Origin: Bifidobacterium sp. ESL0732
Lineage (GTDB): Bacteria; Actinomycetota; Actinomycetes; Actinomycetales; Bifidobacteriaceae
Direction of reading: 5' to 3'
Assembly (NCBI RefSeq): GCF_029395535.1
Contig: NZ_CP113920.1
Location: 620,001-684,000, forward strand
Length of the DNA stretch: 64,000 nt
The position numbers were made by a program, and so were the translations under genes. Positions within the stretch are counted from its first letter, which is position 1, and each line of letters opens with the position of its first letter. Positions 16,522 through 25,069 of the stretch are shown one piece after another. Under the pieces are notes generated by a model. That model saw only the letters and a list, made by a program, of their open reading frames with translations, made no database searches and was not told where the DNA came from.

Positions 16522-16698
16522 TTTCGACATTGCTTTGTTTGTTCCGATAGTCTGTATTGAAGCTGTTGATAGCAGAAGATTATTCTTCGTCAGCTGTCTG
16601 CTGTCTGCAGTCAGCCAGGTATGCCATGTATGCCATGTATAGAGTAACCATAATGCCGGTTTAGCTGTGTTATGCTATTTGCGACACGTATCCCTTCA
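16522..16698. other. Intergenic part with tandem 9-bp repeat
   Basis: There is no gene here. TATGCCATG occurs twice in tandem at 16620-16637. A small AGAAG/CTTC hairpin near 16573-16588 may end the surface-protein transcript, but it lacks a T-run. Confidence 0.35.
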
Positions 16699-16831
16699 TT
16701 GTCGGTTGTGCTGTTAGGCGTAATAATTACAGGCAGAGATGCACTGTATATCTGAGGTTCCGAACTTAAGTTTAAGCGTCATGTGCTGGCGCCGGCCTCA
16801 TGAGATTGAGCCGCCTTTGGGCGGCTCTTTT
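16699..16831 (+). ncRNA. Candidate small RNA of about 100 nt with promoter and terminator
   Basis: TTGTCG (16699-16704) and AATAAT (16722-16727) are a plausible sigma-70 pair with a 17-bp spacer. They predict a start near 16734. About 100 nt later a strong terminator ends it. GAGCCGCC (16808-16815) pairs with GGCGGCTC (16820-16827) around TTTG, followed by TTTT. No open frame of note is between them. It matches no RNA family I recognise; SRP RNA, tmRNA and 6S marks are absent. Alternatively the hairpin simply ends the surface-protein transcript. Confidence 0.35.
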
Positions 16832-17100
16832 ACATTCGGTAGGACTCTTGGCCAACATTTTCGTTTACAGAGATAGGAGAGGCTTTGGCTATCATTCCAG
16901 ACGATTCATTGTCTGTGTGTTCTGAATTAGCGCCTTTCTCCAAAAGCTTCAAGACGTGTTGTTTGGTCCCTTGTGATGTATGCCTCAGGTAATTTTGCTT
17001 ATGGAATGGAATAGAGAGTGGTGCAAATTGTTATATAATGTAGCTAAAAGATATCGGAACGTTATATATAGCTACTAATTTATATCTAGGAGAACGTGAT
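16832..17100 (+). promoter_or_regulatory. Promoter and likely operator of the toxin-antitoxin pair
   Basis: A consensus -10 box TATAAT is at 17034-17039, with only a weak -35. Between it and the start codon lie two TAGCTA palindromes (17041-17046, 17069-17074) around GATATC and AACGTT, a layout suited to autorepression by the antitoxin complex. AGGAGA (17088-17093) is the ribosome site. Nothing else is seen in 16832-17030. Confidence 0.5.
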
Positions 17101-17346
17101 ATGACCACTCAACTTGCAACAAGGGTGGACGACCAGCAGGCCGCTTTGTTCAAGCGCACTGCTCAAAAGCTCGGTACCACGGCTGCCGACGCCCTGCGTA
17201 TGTTCGTCGCCGCGTTCAACGACAACCAAGGCTTCCCCTACGATGTTCGGCTCAAGAGCCAAGCGCCCGAGCCCTTCGCCACCGAGCAGGAAGCCACGGA
17301 CTTCGCTTCCAAGATGGCGGGGAGGTTGCTCAGTGAGACGCGGTGA
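17101..17346 (+). CDS. RelB/DinJ-family antitoxin
   Basis: This is an 81-residue antitoxin. The N-terminal half (LATRVDDQQAALFKRTAQKL, then GTTAADALRMFVAAF) is a ribbon-helix-helix of the RelB/DinJ type, which binds operator DNA as a dimer. The C-terminal half (EPFATEQEATDFASKMA) should wrap the toxin. Its stop codon lies 14 bp inside the toxin gene, so translation is coupled. What is unusual is that the toxin is of the MazF/PemK rather than the RelE/YafQ fold. It probably represses its own promoter. Confidence 0.85.
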   Translation: MTTQLATRVDDQQAALFKRTAQKLGTTAADALRMFVAAFNDNQGFPYDVRLKSQAPEPFATEQEATDFASKMAGRLLSETR

Positions 17347-17656
17347 GATCTGGACGGTGCTCACCGACGGCTACGCGAGCAAACCGAGGCCGGTCATTAT
17401 CATCCAGAACGACGAGGTTCCGGATTTTCAATCGGTTGTGATGTGTCTGCTGACTTCCTATGATGCCGGCGATATCGCGACACGGGTGCGCATCGAACCT
17501 AGCTCTGGCAATGGGCTCAACAAAGTGAGCTTTGCGATGACCGATAAGATCTTGTCAGTGGAGCGCAAGGTTTTGGGGCGCAAAGTCGGCGTTCTCGAGG
17601 GCAAGACGATGCGCGACATCGATAAGAAACTGATGGTGGTGCTCGGACTGGTCTGA
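17333..17656 (+). CDS. MazF/PemK-family mRNA interferase toxin
   Basis: This 107-residue toxin starts at GTG 17333 (MRRGEIWTVLTDGYASKPRP). A GGGGAGG ribosome site (17319-17325) lies 7 nt upstream inside the antitoxin gene. RRGEIWTV, KPRPVIIIQND and a later LLTSYD are the standard MazF/PemK strand pattern, which forms a dimeric ribosome-independent endoribonuclease that cuts mRNA at short motifs. The cleavage motif cannot be predicted. It overlaps the antitoxin by 14 bp. The start is set by spacing and by homology; a longer frame upstream is only a shadow. Confidence 0.85.
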   Translation: MRRGEIWTVLTDGYASKPRPVIIIQNDEVPDFQSVVMCLLTSYDAGDIATRVRIEPSSGNGLNKVSFAMTDKILSVERKVLGRKVGVLEGKTMRDIDKKLMVVLGLV

Positions 17657-17684
17657 GGTTTTAGGCGACGGGTGGTTCGTCGTG

Positions 17685-17868
17685 TTGCGATTAGTCAGGG
17701 GAGTAGGTACAATGGTGAGTTGTTGTGTTTCCCTAGAGGGGTCCTTCAAAGCGCTTTCCCACTCGCACTAGGACTTTCAGGGAGCCCACGGATAAAGCGG
17801 TCGGAAAGGTATCATCGCAAGGTTTTGCCGATTTGGCCGGGAACACAATATAAAGAAAAGGTACACTC
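17685..17868 (+). promoter_or_regulatory. Promoter and long 5' leader of rplM-rpsI
   Basis: TTGCGA (17685-17690) and TACAAT (17708-17713) with a 17-bp spacer make a good sigma-70 promoter. The predicted leader is about 150 nt and GC-rich, with several short complementary stretches (for example CCCTAGAGGGG at 17731-17741). Long L13 leaders can be autoregulatory in other bacteria; no known L13 motif is assigned here. Confidence 0.6.
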
Positions 17869-18318
17869 GTGAAAACTTTCACACCGAAGCCAGCTGATCT
17901 GACTCACGACTGGTACATCATTGACGCCACCGACGTGGTGCTGGGCAAGCTTGCAACCAGAGCAGCGCTTTTGCTGCGCGGCAAGAACAAGCCGACCTTC
18001 GCTCCGAACGCCGATTTGGGCGATCACGTGATCATCATCAACGCCGAAAAGATTGCGTTGACTGGCAAGAAGATGGACAAGGTGCTCTATGCGCACTCCG
18101 GTCGTCCTGGCGGCCTTCGCGCCGACAGCTACGCCGATTTGCTCAAGCGCAACCCTGAGCGCATCGTCCGCGAAGCGGTCAAGGGCATGATGCCGAAGAA
18201 CCGCCTGTCCAAGGTCGAACTCGATCGTCTCCACGTCTTCGCTGGTCCCGATCACCCGCACACCCCGCAGAAGCCCCAGCCGGTTGAGATCGCTGCGGTT
18301 TCGCAGCAGGCCAAGTGA
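17869..18318 (+). CDS. rplM: 50S ribosomal protein L13 (uL13)
   Basis: L13 is an early-assembling protein of the large subunit that binds 23S rRNA. The 149-residue chain begins [20 protein letters not shown] and includes [19 protein letters not shown] and [19 protein letters not shown], all diagnostic. It starts at GTG, with AAAAGG 8-10 nt ahead. It is followed by rpsI after 21 bp, the usual L13-S9 operon. Confidence 0.97.
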   Translation: MKTFTPKPADLTHDWYIIDATDVVLGKLATRAALLLRGKNKPTFAPNADLGDHVIIINAEKIALTGKKMDKVLYAHSGRPGGLRADSYADLLKRNPERIVREAVKGMMPKNRLSKVELDRLHVFAGPDHPHTPQKPQPVEIAAVSQQAK

Positions 18319-18339
18319 ACCGAGAGGAGATAACGAATC

Positions 18340-18831
18340 ATGGCTGAAAATACCAATAACTCCGCGGTTCAAGAGACCGAAGAGGAACTTACTTCATTTA
18401 CTACTGAAACCAACGCCGGTGCTGGCACCGGTGCTTCCACGATTGCCCCGGGCTATGGCACGGGCCGCCGCAAGGAAGCCATCGCCCGCGTGCGCTTGGT
18501 TCCCGGTTCCGGCAAGTGGACCATCAACGGCCGCACCCTGGAGGAGTTCTTCCCCTCCCGTCTGCAGCAGCGTGAGGTCAACTCCCCGATCGTTCTGTTG
18601 AAGCTTGAGAACAAGTTCGATGTCATCGTCCTCGTCGAGGGCGGCGGCACCACCGGTCAGGCCGGCGCCATCCGCCTCGGCGTGGCCCGCGCACTGAACG
18701 CCATCGACCGCGACGCCAACCGCGCCGCGCTGAAGAAGGCCGGCTTCCTCACCCGCGACGCCCGCGTCGTGGAGCGCAAGAAGGCAGGTCTGCACAAGGC
18801 ACGTCGTGCGCCTCAGTTCTCGAAGCGTTGA
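18340..18831 (+). CDS. rpsI: 30S ribosomal protein S9 (uS9) with N-terminal extension
   Basis: S9 is a small-subunit head protein whose C-terminal tail reaches the P-site tRNA. The core [19 protein letters not shown] and [19 protein letters not shown], and the C-terminal QFSKR, are conserved. The protein has 163 residues against about 130 in most bacteria. The extra 35 are an acidic, Thr/Glu/Asn-rich N-terminal leader, as seen in many actinobacteria. GAGAGGAG precedes the ATG. Confidence 0.97.
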   Translation: MAENTNNSAVQETEEELTSFTTETNAGAGTGASTIAPGYGTGRRKEAIARVRLVPGSGKWTINGRTLEEFFPSRLQQREVNSPIVLLKLENKFDVIVLVEGGGTTGQAGAIRLGVARALNAIDRDANRAALKKAGFLTRDARVVERKKAGLHKARRAPQFSKR

Positions 18832-18853
18832 TTTCGCTTTCAAAGCTGTTTGT

Positions 18854-18890
18854 AAAATCCCTCCCAGTCAATCGGCTGCGGAGGGATTTT
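18854..18890 (+). terminator. Terminator of rplM-rpsI
   Basis: AAAATCCCTCC (18854-18864) pairs perfectly with GGAGGGATTTT (18880-18890) around a 15-nt loop. It starts 22 nt after the rpsI stop. Confidence 0.85.
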
Positions 18891-19001
18891 GCATATCGGT
18901 TTCCAGCGCTGAAACTTTGGCGACCTCTCGTCAAGGTGACTAATTATATTCGTCATGGAGTACTGAAAAAACTACGAAAACTATCAACAAGGGAGTTCAT
19001 C

Positions 19002-19397
19002 ATGAAACCGATGTCCGATTTCACCACGGATTTGCAACATTCCGGCATGCCTGCCAAAGATCTGGACGAGACCATCGAGTTCTACACCAAGAAACTTGGT
19101 TTCGAGCTCGTGGGTGTCTATCCGAATGGCGAGAACCGTTGTGCGTTCCTGCGTTACGGCCACCTGACCATCGAGACCTGGGAAGGCGACCCCGTGGCGA
19201 TGAAGGACGGCGCCATCAACCACTGGGCCTTCGATACCCCGGACATCGAGGCTGCGTTCGAAAATGCCAAGGCGATCGGACTTGACTTGAAGGACAAGGA
19301 AATCCAGTGCATCCCCACATTCTGGGATAACGGCATTCGTTACTTCAACGTCTACGGCCCGAACCGCGAGACCATCGAGTTCTGCCAGATTCTCTGA
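19002..19397 (+). CDS. VOC-superfamily (glyoxalase/bleomycin-resistance fold) protein
   Basis: This 131-residue protein has the paired beta-alpha-beta-beta-beta modules of the vicinal-oxygen-chelate fold: LQHSGMPAKDLDETIEFYTKKLGFEL, then LTIETWE, then NHWAFDTPDIEAAF, then NRETIEFCQ. H in LQHSG, E in IETWE, H in NHWAF and E in IEFCQ are plausible metal ligands. Family members include lactoylglutathione lyases, dioxygenases and resistance proteins, so the substrate is unknown. The ATG at 19002 has AAGGGAG upstream; the frame opening at 18828 runs through the rpsI terminator and is not used. It lies on its own transcript. Confidence 0.8.
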   Translation: MKPMSDFTTDLQHSGMPAKDLDETIEFYTKKLGFELVGVYPNGENRCAFLRYGHLTIETWEGDPVAMKDGAINHWAFDTPDIEAAFENAKAIGLDLKDKEIQCIPTFWDNGIRYFNVYGPNRETIEFCQIL

Positions 19398-19806
19398 TAT
19401 AGCTGGGCGTTTGGCCGGTGAGGCGGGTAGCGAGCGGCATTGTTGCCGTTTGTAATACTTAATTCGCTGAAGCGGCACTACCGATACATTCAAAGGCGTA
19501 CGTGCTTCGCTAAACGTTGCGGCGGCAATCACGATTGATTCGTTCATCCGTGGTTGCCGCCGTTTTCTCGTATCTGCTCATAGAATAGAGTAAAATTTTT
19601 TGGCTGATTTGCAAGCTTGTGAACGTTAACGGAATGCTGCTTTTGAAAAGAGCAAATGTTCTGTTTTGTTCGTTTGAACATGTTTTTGGTAATTGCGAAC
19701 AGAATATGCGCACGTTTGAAATCGGTATCGCACAAAACCGAACATTATATATGAGGTAAAGCTTCAATCTAAGACAAAACGAAAAACGTAGTGTTTCCCC
19801 AATATA
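19398..19806. other. AT-rich region upstream of adhE
   Basis: No gene is seen here. Around 19650-19735 several GAACA/TGTTC words occur (for example GTTCGTTTGAAC at 19668-19679), which could be regulator sites or chance in AT-rich DNA. The sequence near 19741-19760 (ATTATATATGAGG) may contain a -10 box. Confidence 0.4.
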
Positions 19807-19824
19807 TTGTGACTTGACTCACAT
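19807..19824 (+). promoter_or_regulatory. Rex-like (or CRP-like) operator upstream of adhE
   Basis: TTGTGACTTGACTCACAT is a TTGTGA-N6-TCACA inverted repeat ending 50 bp before the adhE ATG. This matches the Rex redox-sensor consensus (TTGTGA-N6-TCACAA) at all but the last base, and also contains the CRP half-sites TGTGA-N6-TCACA. Rex represses adhE when NADH is low in many Gram-positives, so Rex is favoured. A weaker half-site, GTGTGTGACATG, follows at 19836-19847. Confidence 0.6.
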
Positions 19825-19874
19825 TGCAGAAGCAGTGTGTGACATGAGCATGACTGCGAAAAGAAAGGGGAGTC

Positions 19875-22640
19875 ATGACTGTACAACCTAAAAACGCCGG
19901 GACTTCACCCGCTACGAAAACTTCAACGAAAACTGAAACGAAGACTGAAACGAACGAAAAGCCGGACTTCAATCGAGAGGTGGACCAGCTGGTCGCCCGT
20001 GGCCTCGAGGCGCTGAACGAATTCGAGGAACTCGACCAGGAGCAGATTGACCGCATCGTTGCCAAAGCGTCGGTCGCCGCGCTCAACAAGCATTTGGTGC
20101 TGGCCGACATGGCCGTGCGTGAGACGGGCCGTGGATTGGTGGAAGACAAGGCCACCAAGAACATTTTCGCTTGCGAGCATGTCACCCATTATCTCGCCGG
20201 TCAGAAGACAGTCGGCATTATTCGCGAGGATGACGTGATGGGCATTGACGAGGTGGCGGAGCCAGTCGGCGTTGTCGCCGGCGTCACGCCGGTCACCAAC
20301 CCGACCTCTACCACGATTTTCAAGTCGCTGATCGCGCTCAAAACCCGTTGCCCTATTATCTTCGGCTTCCATCCGTTTGCCCAAAAGTGCTCGGCCGAAG
20401 CCGCACGCATCGTGCGTGACGCCGCCGTAGCCGCCGGTGCCCCCAAAGACTGCATCCAGTGGATCGAACACCCCTCTACGCAGGCCACGGGTGCGTTGAT
20501 GACACACCCTGGTGTCGCCACGATTCTCGCCACGGGCGGCCCCGGCATGGTCAAGGCTGCATATTCCTCCGGCAAGCCCGCGCTTGGCGTGGGTGCCGGC
20601 AATGCTCCCGCGTACGTCGATGCCAATGTCGACGTCAAGCGCGTGGCCAACGATCTGGTGCTTTCCAAGCACTTCGATTACGGCATGATCTGTGCCACGG
20701 AGCAGGCCATCATCGCCCACACCGACGTCTACGTACCTCTGGCTGACGAATTGAAGCGCCGCAAGGCCTACTTCGTCAACGCCGATGAAAAGGCCAAACT
20801 TGAGCAGTACATGTTCGGCTGCACCGCCTATTCCGGCGGCAAGCCGAAGCTCAACTCCGTGGTTCCGGGCAAGTCCCCGCAATATATCGCCCGCGAGGCT
20901 GGCTTCACTGTCCCTGACGACACCACTATCATCGTTGCCGAATGCAAGGAAGTGGGGGAGCAGGAGCCGCTGACCCTCGAAAAGCTCTGCCCCGTCCACG
21001 CCATGCTGCGTTTCGAAACCGAAGAGCAGGGCTTCACGATGTGCGAAGGCATGCTCAAGTTTGGCGCCGGCCACACTGCCGTCATCCATTCTGATAATGA
21101 AGACCTCGTGAAACGCTACGGCTTGCGCATGCACGCCTGCCGTATCATCTGGAACCAGCCTTCCGGGCTTGGCGGCATCGGCGACATATACAACGCCATC
21201 GCCCCGTCCTTGACGCTCGGCTGCGGCTCATACGGCGGCAACTCCGTTTCCGGAAACGTCCAGGCCGTCAATCTTTTGAATATCAAGCGCATCGCTCGAA
21301 GGAACAACAATATGCAATGGTTCAAAGTTCCGCCAAAGACCTATTTCGAGCCGAACGCCATCCGTTATCTGCGCGACATGTACAATATTCGCCGCGTGGT
21401 CATCGTCTGTGACAAGGTCATGGAGCAGCTTGGCATCGTCGACAAGGTCATCGACCAACTGCGCAGCCGCCCCGAGCCCGTCACGTTCCGTACCATCGAT
21501 TACATCGAGCCGGAACCGTCTGTCGAGACCGTAGAGCGTGGCGCTGCGATGATGCGAGACGAGTTCCGCCCCGATACCATCATCGCGGTGGGTGGTGGCT
21601 CGCCGATGGACGCGGCCAAGATTATGTGGCTCCTCTACGAACACCCGGAAATCTCCTTCGACGACGTGCGTGAAAAGTTCTTCGACATTCGCAAGCGCGC
21701 TTTCCGCATCCCGCCGCTGGGAAGCAAGGCCAAGCTGGTGTGCATCCCGACGTCTTCCGGCACCGGTTCCGAGGTCACGCCGTTCGCCGTGATCACCGAC
21801 CACAAGACCGGCTATAAGTACCCGATCACCGATTACGCGCTGACCCCGTCCGTAGCCATCGTCGACCCGGTTCTCGCGCGCACCCAGCCGCCAACGCTGG
21901 CCAGCAATACCGGCTTCGACGCGTTGACGCATTGCATGGAGTCATACGTTTCCGTATATTCCAACGATTTCACCGACGGCATGGCCCTGCACGCCGCCAA
22001 GCTCATTTGGGACAATCTCGAGACCTCGGTTCGTGCTCAGCCAGGAGAGGCGAAGAAGCTGGCGCAAGAGAAGATGCACAACGCAGCCACCATGGCCGGC
22101 ATGGCCTTCGGCTCCGCGTTTCTGGGGATGTGCCACGGCATGGCCCACACCATCGGCGCGCTTTGCGACGTGGCTCACGGCCACACCAACGCGATTCTGC
22201 TGCCCTACGTCATCCGCTACAACGGCTCTATTCCGCAGGAGCCCACGAGCTGGCCGAAGTACAGCAAGTATGTTGCGCCCGAACGCTATCAGGAATTCGC
22301 TCGCGTGCTCGGCGTCGACCCGGGTAAGAGCCCTGAGGAAGGTGTAGAGAACCTTGCGCTCGCGGTTGAGGATTACCGCGACAACAAGCTTCACATGGAT
22401 TCCAGCTTCCAGCAGTGCGGTGTCGACGAGACCTATTTCTGGAGCATTCTCGACCAGATCGGCATGCGCGCCTACGAGGACCAGTGCACTCCCGCGAACC
22501 CGCGTATCCCACAGATTGAGGATATGAAGGATATCGCCATCGGCGCCTACTATGGCGTCTCTCAGGCCGAGGGGCACGCCCGTCGCCTCGAGCGTGAAGC
22601 CACGACTTCCGTCACCGAAGTGAAAATAGTCGAGAGCTGA
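19875..22640 (+). CDS. adhE: Bifunctional acetaldehyde-CoA/alcohol dehydrogenase (AdhE)
   Basis: This 921-residue fusion enzyme reduces acetyl-CoA to acetaldehyde and then to ethanol, using two NADH. It is the ethanol arm of bifidobacterial fermentation. The N-terminal half is a CoA-acylating aldehyde dehydrogenase with the nucleophilic cysteine in YGMICATEQ. The C-terminal half is an iron-dependent alcohol dehydrogenase with GGGSPMDAAK, TSSGTGSEVTPFAV and the metal-binding HGMAHTIGALCDVAHGHTN. AdhE usually polymerises into spirosomes. Near-full family length; no damage seen. AAAGGGG precedes the ATG. A short Thr/Lys-rich leader (TKTSTKTETKTETNEKP) is unusual. The Rex-like site upstream suggests control by NADH/NAD. 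Confidence 0.97.
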   Translation: MTVQPKNAGTSPATKTSTKTETKTETNEKPDFNREVDQLVARGLEALNEFEELDQEQIDRIVAKASVAALNKHLVLADMAVRETGRGLVEDKATKNIFACEHVTHYLAGQKTVGIIREDDVMGIDEVAEPVGVVAGVTPVTNPTSTTIFKSLIALKTRCPIIFGFHPFAQKCSAEAARIVRDAAVAAGAPKDCIQWIEHPSTQATGALMTHPGVATILATGGPGMVKAAYSSGKPALGVGAGNAPAYVDANVDVKRVANDLVLSKHFDYGMICATEQAIIAHTDVYVPLADELKRRKAYFVNADEKAKLEQYMFGCTAYSGGKPKLNSVVPGKSPQYIAREAGFTVPDDTTIIVAECKEVGEQEPLTLEKLCPVHAMLRFETEEQGFTMCEGMLKFGAGHTAVIHSDNEDLVKRYGLRMHACRIIWNQPSGLGGIGDIYNAIAPSLTLGCGSYGGNSVSGNVQAVNLLNIKRIARRNNNMQWFKVPPKTYFEPNAIRYLRDMYNIRRVVIVCDKVMEQLGIVDKVIDQLRSRPEPVTFRTIDYIEPEPSVETVERGAAMMRDEFRPDTIIAVGGGSPMDAAKIMWLLYEHPEISFDDVREKFFDIRKRAFRIPPLGSKAKLVCIPTSSGTGSEVTPFAVITDHKTGYKYPITDYALTPSVAIVDPVLARTQPPTLASNTGFDALTHCMESYVSVYSNDFTDGMALHAAKLIWDNLETSVRAQPGEAKKLAQEKMHNAATMAGMAFGSAFLGMCHGMAHTIGALCDVAHGHTNAILLPYVIRYNGSIPQEPTSWPKYSKYVAPERYQEFARVLGVDPGKSPEEGVENLALAVEDYRDNKLHMDSSFQQCGVDETYFWSILDQIGMRAYEDQCTPANPRIPQIEDMKDIAIGAYYGVSQAEGHARRLEREATTSVTEVKIVES

Positions 22641-22655
22641 CAGCTTAAAATAAAA

Positions 22656-22698
22656 ATTGATGATGCTTGCCGTTTTTATAACGGTAGGCATCATCAAT
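22656..22698 (+). terminator. Long hairpin after adhE
   Basis: ATTGATGATGCTTGCCGTT (22656-22674) pairs over 19 bp, with two G-U pairs, with 22680-22698 around TTTAT. The following sequence is TA-rich rather than a pure T-run. Confidence 0.75.
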
Positions 22699-23089
22699 AT
22701 ATATATGTATGGTGCATTCAACGTTTTTTGTATGGTTTATTGTCAAAAAGTGGAAAATATTTTAATGGGTGATTTTAAGGAATCTGGATTGTTTCGATAA
22801 AATGGAAATTACACGAAAGTAATATGCAAAGTGCCGCAAATCCAAGTAATGCCAACGACACGCCCGAATTTTCCTAGTAGCCCCCGAATGCTTTAATAGA
22901 ACAGTTGCCTGTTTTGGGCTCGCAAATTGTAAGAAAAAGAGCGAGTGCAGTCCGGTGCCGTCCTCTCGAAGGCGCTGTAGTGCTGCACACTGATGTGGTT
23001 AAGGCCACGGGATTTCCCGGGGGTCGTACGCGCCGGTGTCCTTAAAACGGGTTGGTAATGTCAACAATCGCTAGAAAGGGCGGACGGCA
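22699..23089 (+). promoter_or_regulatory. Upstream region and leader of the S10 operon
   Basis: No gene lies in these 391 bp. The first half is AT-rich; the last 190 bp is GC-rich and likely transcribed as the rpsJ leader. [30 protein letters not shown] complementarity (GCTCGC at 22918, GCGAGT at 22940) and CCCGGG-centred pairings suggest secondary structure. In E. coli L4 controls this operon through the leader; I cannot identify an L4 site here. Confidence 0.45.
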
Positions 23090-23398
23090 ATGGCGGGACA
23101 GAAAATCCGCATCAGGCTTAAGTCCTATGACCATGAGGTCATCGACCAATCGGCGAAGAAAATCGTCGAGACGGTCACGAACGCGGGTGCCACTGTGGTG
23201 GGCCCGGTTCCTCTGCCTACTGAGAAGAACGTCTTTGTGGTAATTCGTTCTCCTCATAAATACAAGGATTCTCGCGAGCAATTCGAGATGCGCACTCATA
23301 AGCGCCTCATCGACATCGTGGACCCGACCCCTAAGGCCGTGGATTCATTGATGCATATCGATTTGCCTGCGGATGTCAATATCGAGATCAAGCTCTAA
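23090..23398 (+). CDS. rpsJ: 30S ribosomal protein S10 (uS10/NusE)
   Basis: S10 sits in the 30S head and, as NusE, joins NusB and NusG in antitermination. The 102-residue chain begins [19 protein letters not shown] and has RTHKRLIDI, typical of S10. It is the first gene of the S10-spc-alpha run. AAGGGCGGACGG precedes the ATG. rplC follows 14 bp on. Confidence 0.97.
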   Translation: MAGQKIRIRLKSYDHEVIDQSAKKIVETVTNAGATVVGPVPLPTEKNVFVVIRSPHKYKDSREQFEMRTHKRLIDIVDPTPKAVDSLMHIDLPADVNIEIKL

Positions 23399-23412
23399 AG
23401 GAGGGGAGAAGC

Positions 23413-24066
23413 ATGTCGTTGCAGAAAGCAAATCGTTCTGCACTGCTGGGCCGCAAGCTTGGTATGTCGCAGGTTTGGGACGAGCAAGGTTTCTTCGTTC
23501 CCGTGACGCTCGTAGATGTGTCCACCAACGTGGTCACCTGCGTCAAGACCGAAGAGAGCGACGGCTACAAGGCCGTTCAGCTCGGCTACGGCCAGATTGA
23601 TCCCACTAAGGTGACCAAGCCCATGGCTGGTCATTTCGCGAAGGCGGGCGTTACCCCGCGTCGTCATCTGGTCGAGGTCCGCACGGACAACGTCGACGAG
23701 TTCAAGCCCGGTCAGGAACTGACCGCCGACTTGTTCGCTGACGGCTCCGAAGTGGACGTCACCGGTACGACCAAGGGCAAGGGCTTCGCCGGAACCATCA
23801 AGCGTTGGGGCTTCAAGTCCTATCGTCGTACTCACGGCTCTCACAAGAACGAGCGTCGCCCCGGCTCTGTCGGTGCATGCGCTACGCCGAGCCGTATTTT
23901 GAAGGGCAAGCGTATGGCCGGTCGTATGGGCCATGTCACTTCCACCGTGCAGAACCTTGAGGTCGTCTCCTCCGATAAGGAGAACGGCGTCATCGCCATC
24001 AAGGGCGCTCTTCCAGGGCCCAAGGGTGGCATCGTCCTGCTTCGTTCGGCTGTGAAGGGAGCCTGA
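23413..24066 (+). CDS. rplC: 50S ribosomal protein L3 (uL3)
   Basis: L3 initiates large-subunit assembly and reaches toward the peptidyl-transferase centre. The 217-residue protein starts MSLQKANRSALLGRKLGMSQ and contains GKGFAGTIKRWGF and GSVGACATPSRILKGKRMAG. Its length fits the family. AAAGGAGGGG gives a strong ribosome site. Confidence 0.97.
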   Translation: MSLQKANRSALLGRKLGMSQVWDEQGFFVPVTLVDVSTNVVTCVKTEESDGYKAVQLGYGQIDPTKVTKPMAGHFAKAGVTPRRHLVEVRTDNVDEFKPGQELTADLFADGSEVDVTGTTKGKGFAGTIKRWGFKSYRRTHGSHKNERRPGSVGACATPSRILKGKRMAGRMGHVTSTVQNLEVVSSDKENGVIAIKGALPGPKGGIVLLRSAVKGA

Positions 24067-24072
24067 TAAATC

Positions 24073-24732
24073 ATGGCAAAAGTAACACTCAATGTCACCG
24101 ACGCCAAGGGCAAGTCTGCTGGCACCGTTGAGGCGCCGGTCGAGATTTTCGGCATCTCCAATGAAGAGGTCGAGGCTCACGTTCCGCTGATTCATCAGGT
24201 TGTCATCGCTCAGCTCGCTGCTGCTCGTCAGGGCACGCACGCGGTCAAGAGCCGTGGCGACGTTTCCGGCGGTGGTAAGAAGCCGTGGAAGCAGAAGGGC
24301 ACCGGTCGCGCTCGTCAGGGCTCGATTCGCGCTCCTCAGTGGGTTCACGGTGGTATCGCTCACGGCCCAATGCCGCGCGATTATTCCCAGCGCACTCCCA
24401 AGAAGATGAAGGCCGGCGCACTGCGCTATGTGCTTTCTAACCGTGCGAACGCCGGACGCGTCGCCGTCGTCGACTTTGGCATCAAGGACACTCCGTCCAC
24501 CAAGGCCGCCATCGCCGCGCTCACTCCGGTAAGCCAGAACGAGTTCACCACTGTCGTGCTTTCACGCGACAACGTCAACGAGTGGCTTTCCGTTCGCAAC
24601 ATCCCGACGGTGCATGTGCTCTTCGCAGATCAGCTCAACACCTACGATGTGGTTACCGCTCAGTATGTTGTCTTCAGTCGTGATGGCTTCGATGCCTTCG
24701 TCGCCGCCAAGACTGAGCCCAAGGAGGCCTGA
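24073..24732 (+). CDS. rplD: 50S ribosomal protein L4 (uL4)
   Basis: L4 lines the exit tunnel and in many bacteria autoregulates the S10 operon. The 219-residue protein has [20 protein letters not shown] and [19 protein letters not shown], the extended-loop signature. It starts 6 bp after rplC. Confidence 0.97.
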   Translation: MAKVTLNVTDAKGKSAGTVEAPVEIFGISNEEVEAHVPLIHQVVIAQLAAARQGTHAVKSRGDVSGGGKKPWKQKGTGRARQGSIRAPQWVHGGIAHGPMPRDYSQRTPKKMKAGALRYVLSNRANAGRVAVVDFGIKDTPSTKAAIAALTPVSQNEFTTVVLSRDNVNEWLSVRNIPTVHVLFADQLNTYDVVTAQYVVFSRDGFDAFVAAKTEPKEA

Positions 24733-24737
24733 ACGAT

Positions 24738-25034
24738 ATGGTAGCTATTCACAATCCCGCCCATGATGTCATCATCAAGCCGGTAGTCTCCGAAAAGAGC
24801 TATGCCGCCGGTGACCGTGGTCAGTACACTTTCGTGGTCGCTCCTGATGCCAACAAGGTTCAGATCAAGCAGGCCATCGAAGAAATCTTCAATGTCAAGG
24901 TGACGAACGTCAACACCCTCAATCGCGCCGGCAAACGCCAGCGTACCCGCACCGGTTTCGGTCAGCGTGCCAATCAAAAGCGCGCGATCGTCACGGTCGC
25001 CGAGGGCCAGTCGATCGACATCTTCGGTAACTGA
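24738..25034 (+). CDS. rplW: 50S ribosomal protein L23 (uL23)
   Basis: L23 lies at the tunnel exit and docks trigger factor and SRP. The 98-residue chain includes [30 protein letters not shown] and VNTLNRAGK, as expected. The gap from rplD is 5 bp, and AAGGAGG lies inside the end of rplD. Confidence 0.97.
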   Translation: MVAIHNPAHDVIIKPVVSEKSYAAGDRGQYTFVVAPDANKVQIKQAIEEIFNVKVTNVNTLNRAGKRQRTRTGFGQRANQKRAIVTVAEGQSIDIFGN

Positions 25035-25069
25035 AGCAATAGCCGAAAAAGTCAAAGGAAGAACTAATT

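Noticed and set aside
17114..17656. 180-residue reading of the toxin gene starting inside the antitoxin
   Set aside because: The first 73 residues are out-of-frame antitoxin sequence; the MazF fold begins at GTG 17333 with a proper ribosome site.
19923..21134. 403-residue open frame antisense to adhE
   Set aside because: It is a shadow of the GC-rich adhE codons, with no ribosome site and no recognisable family.
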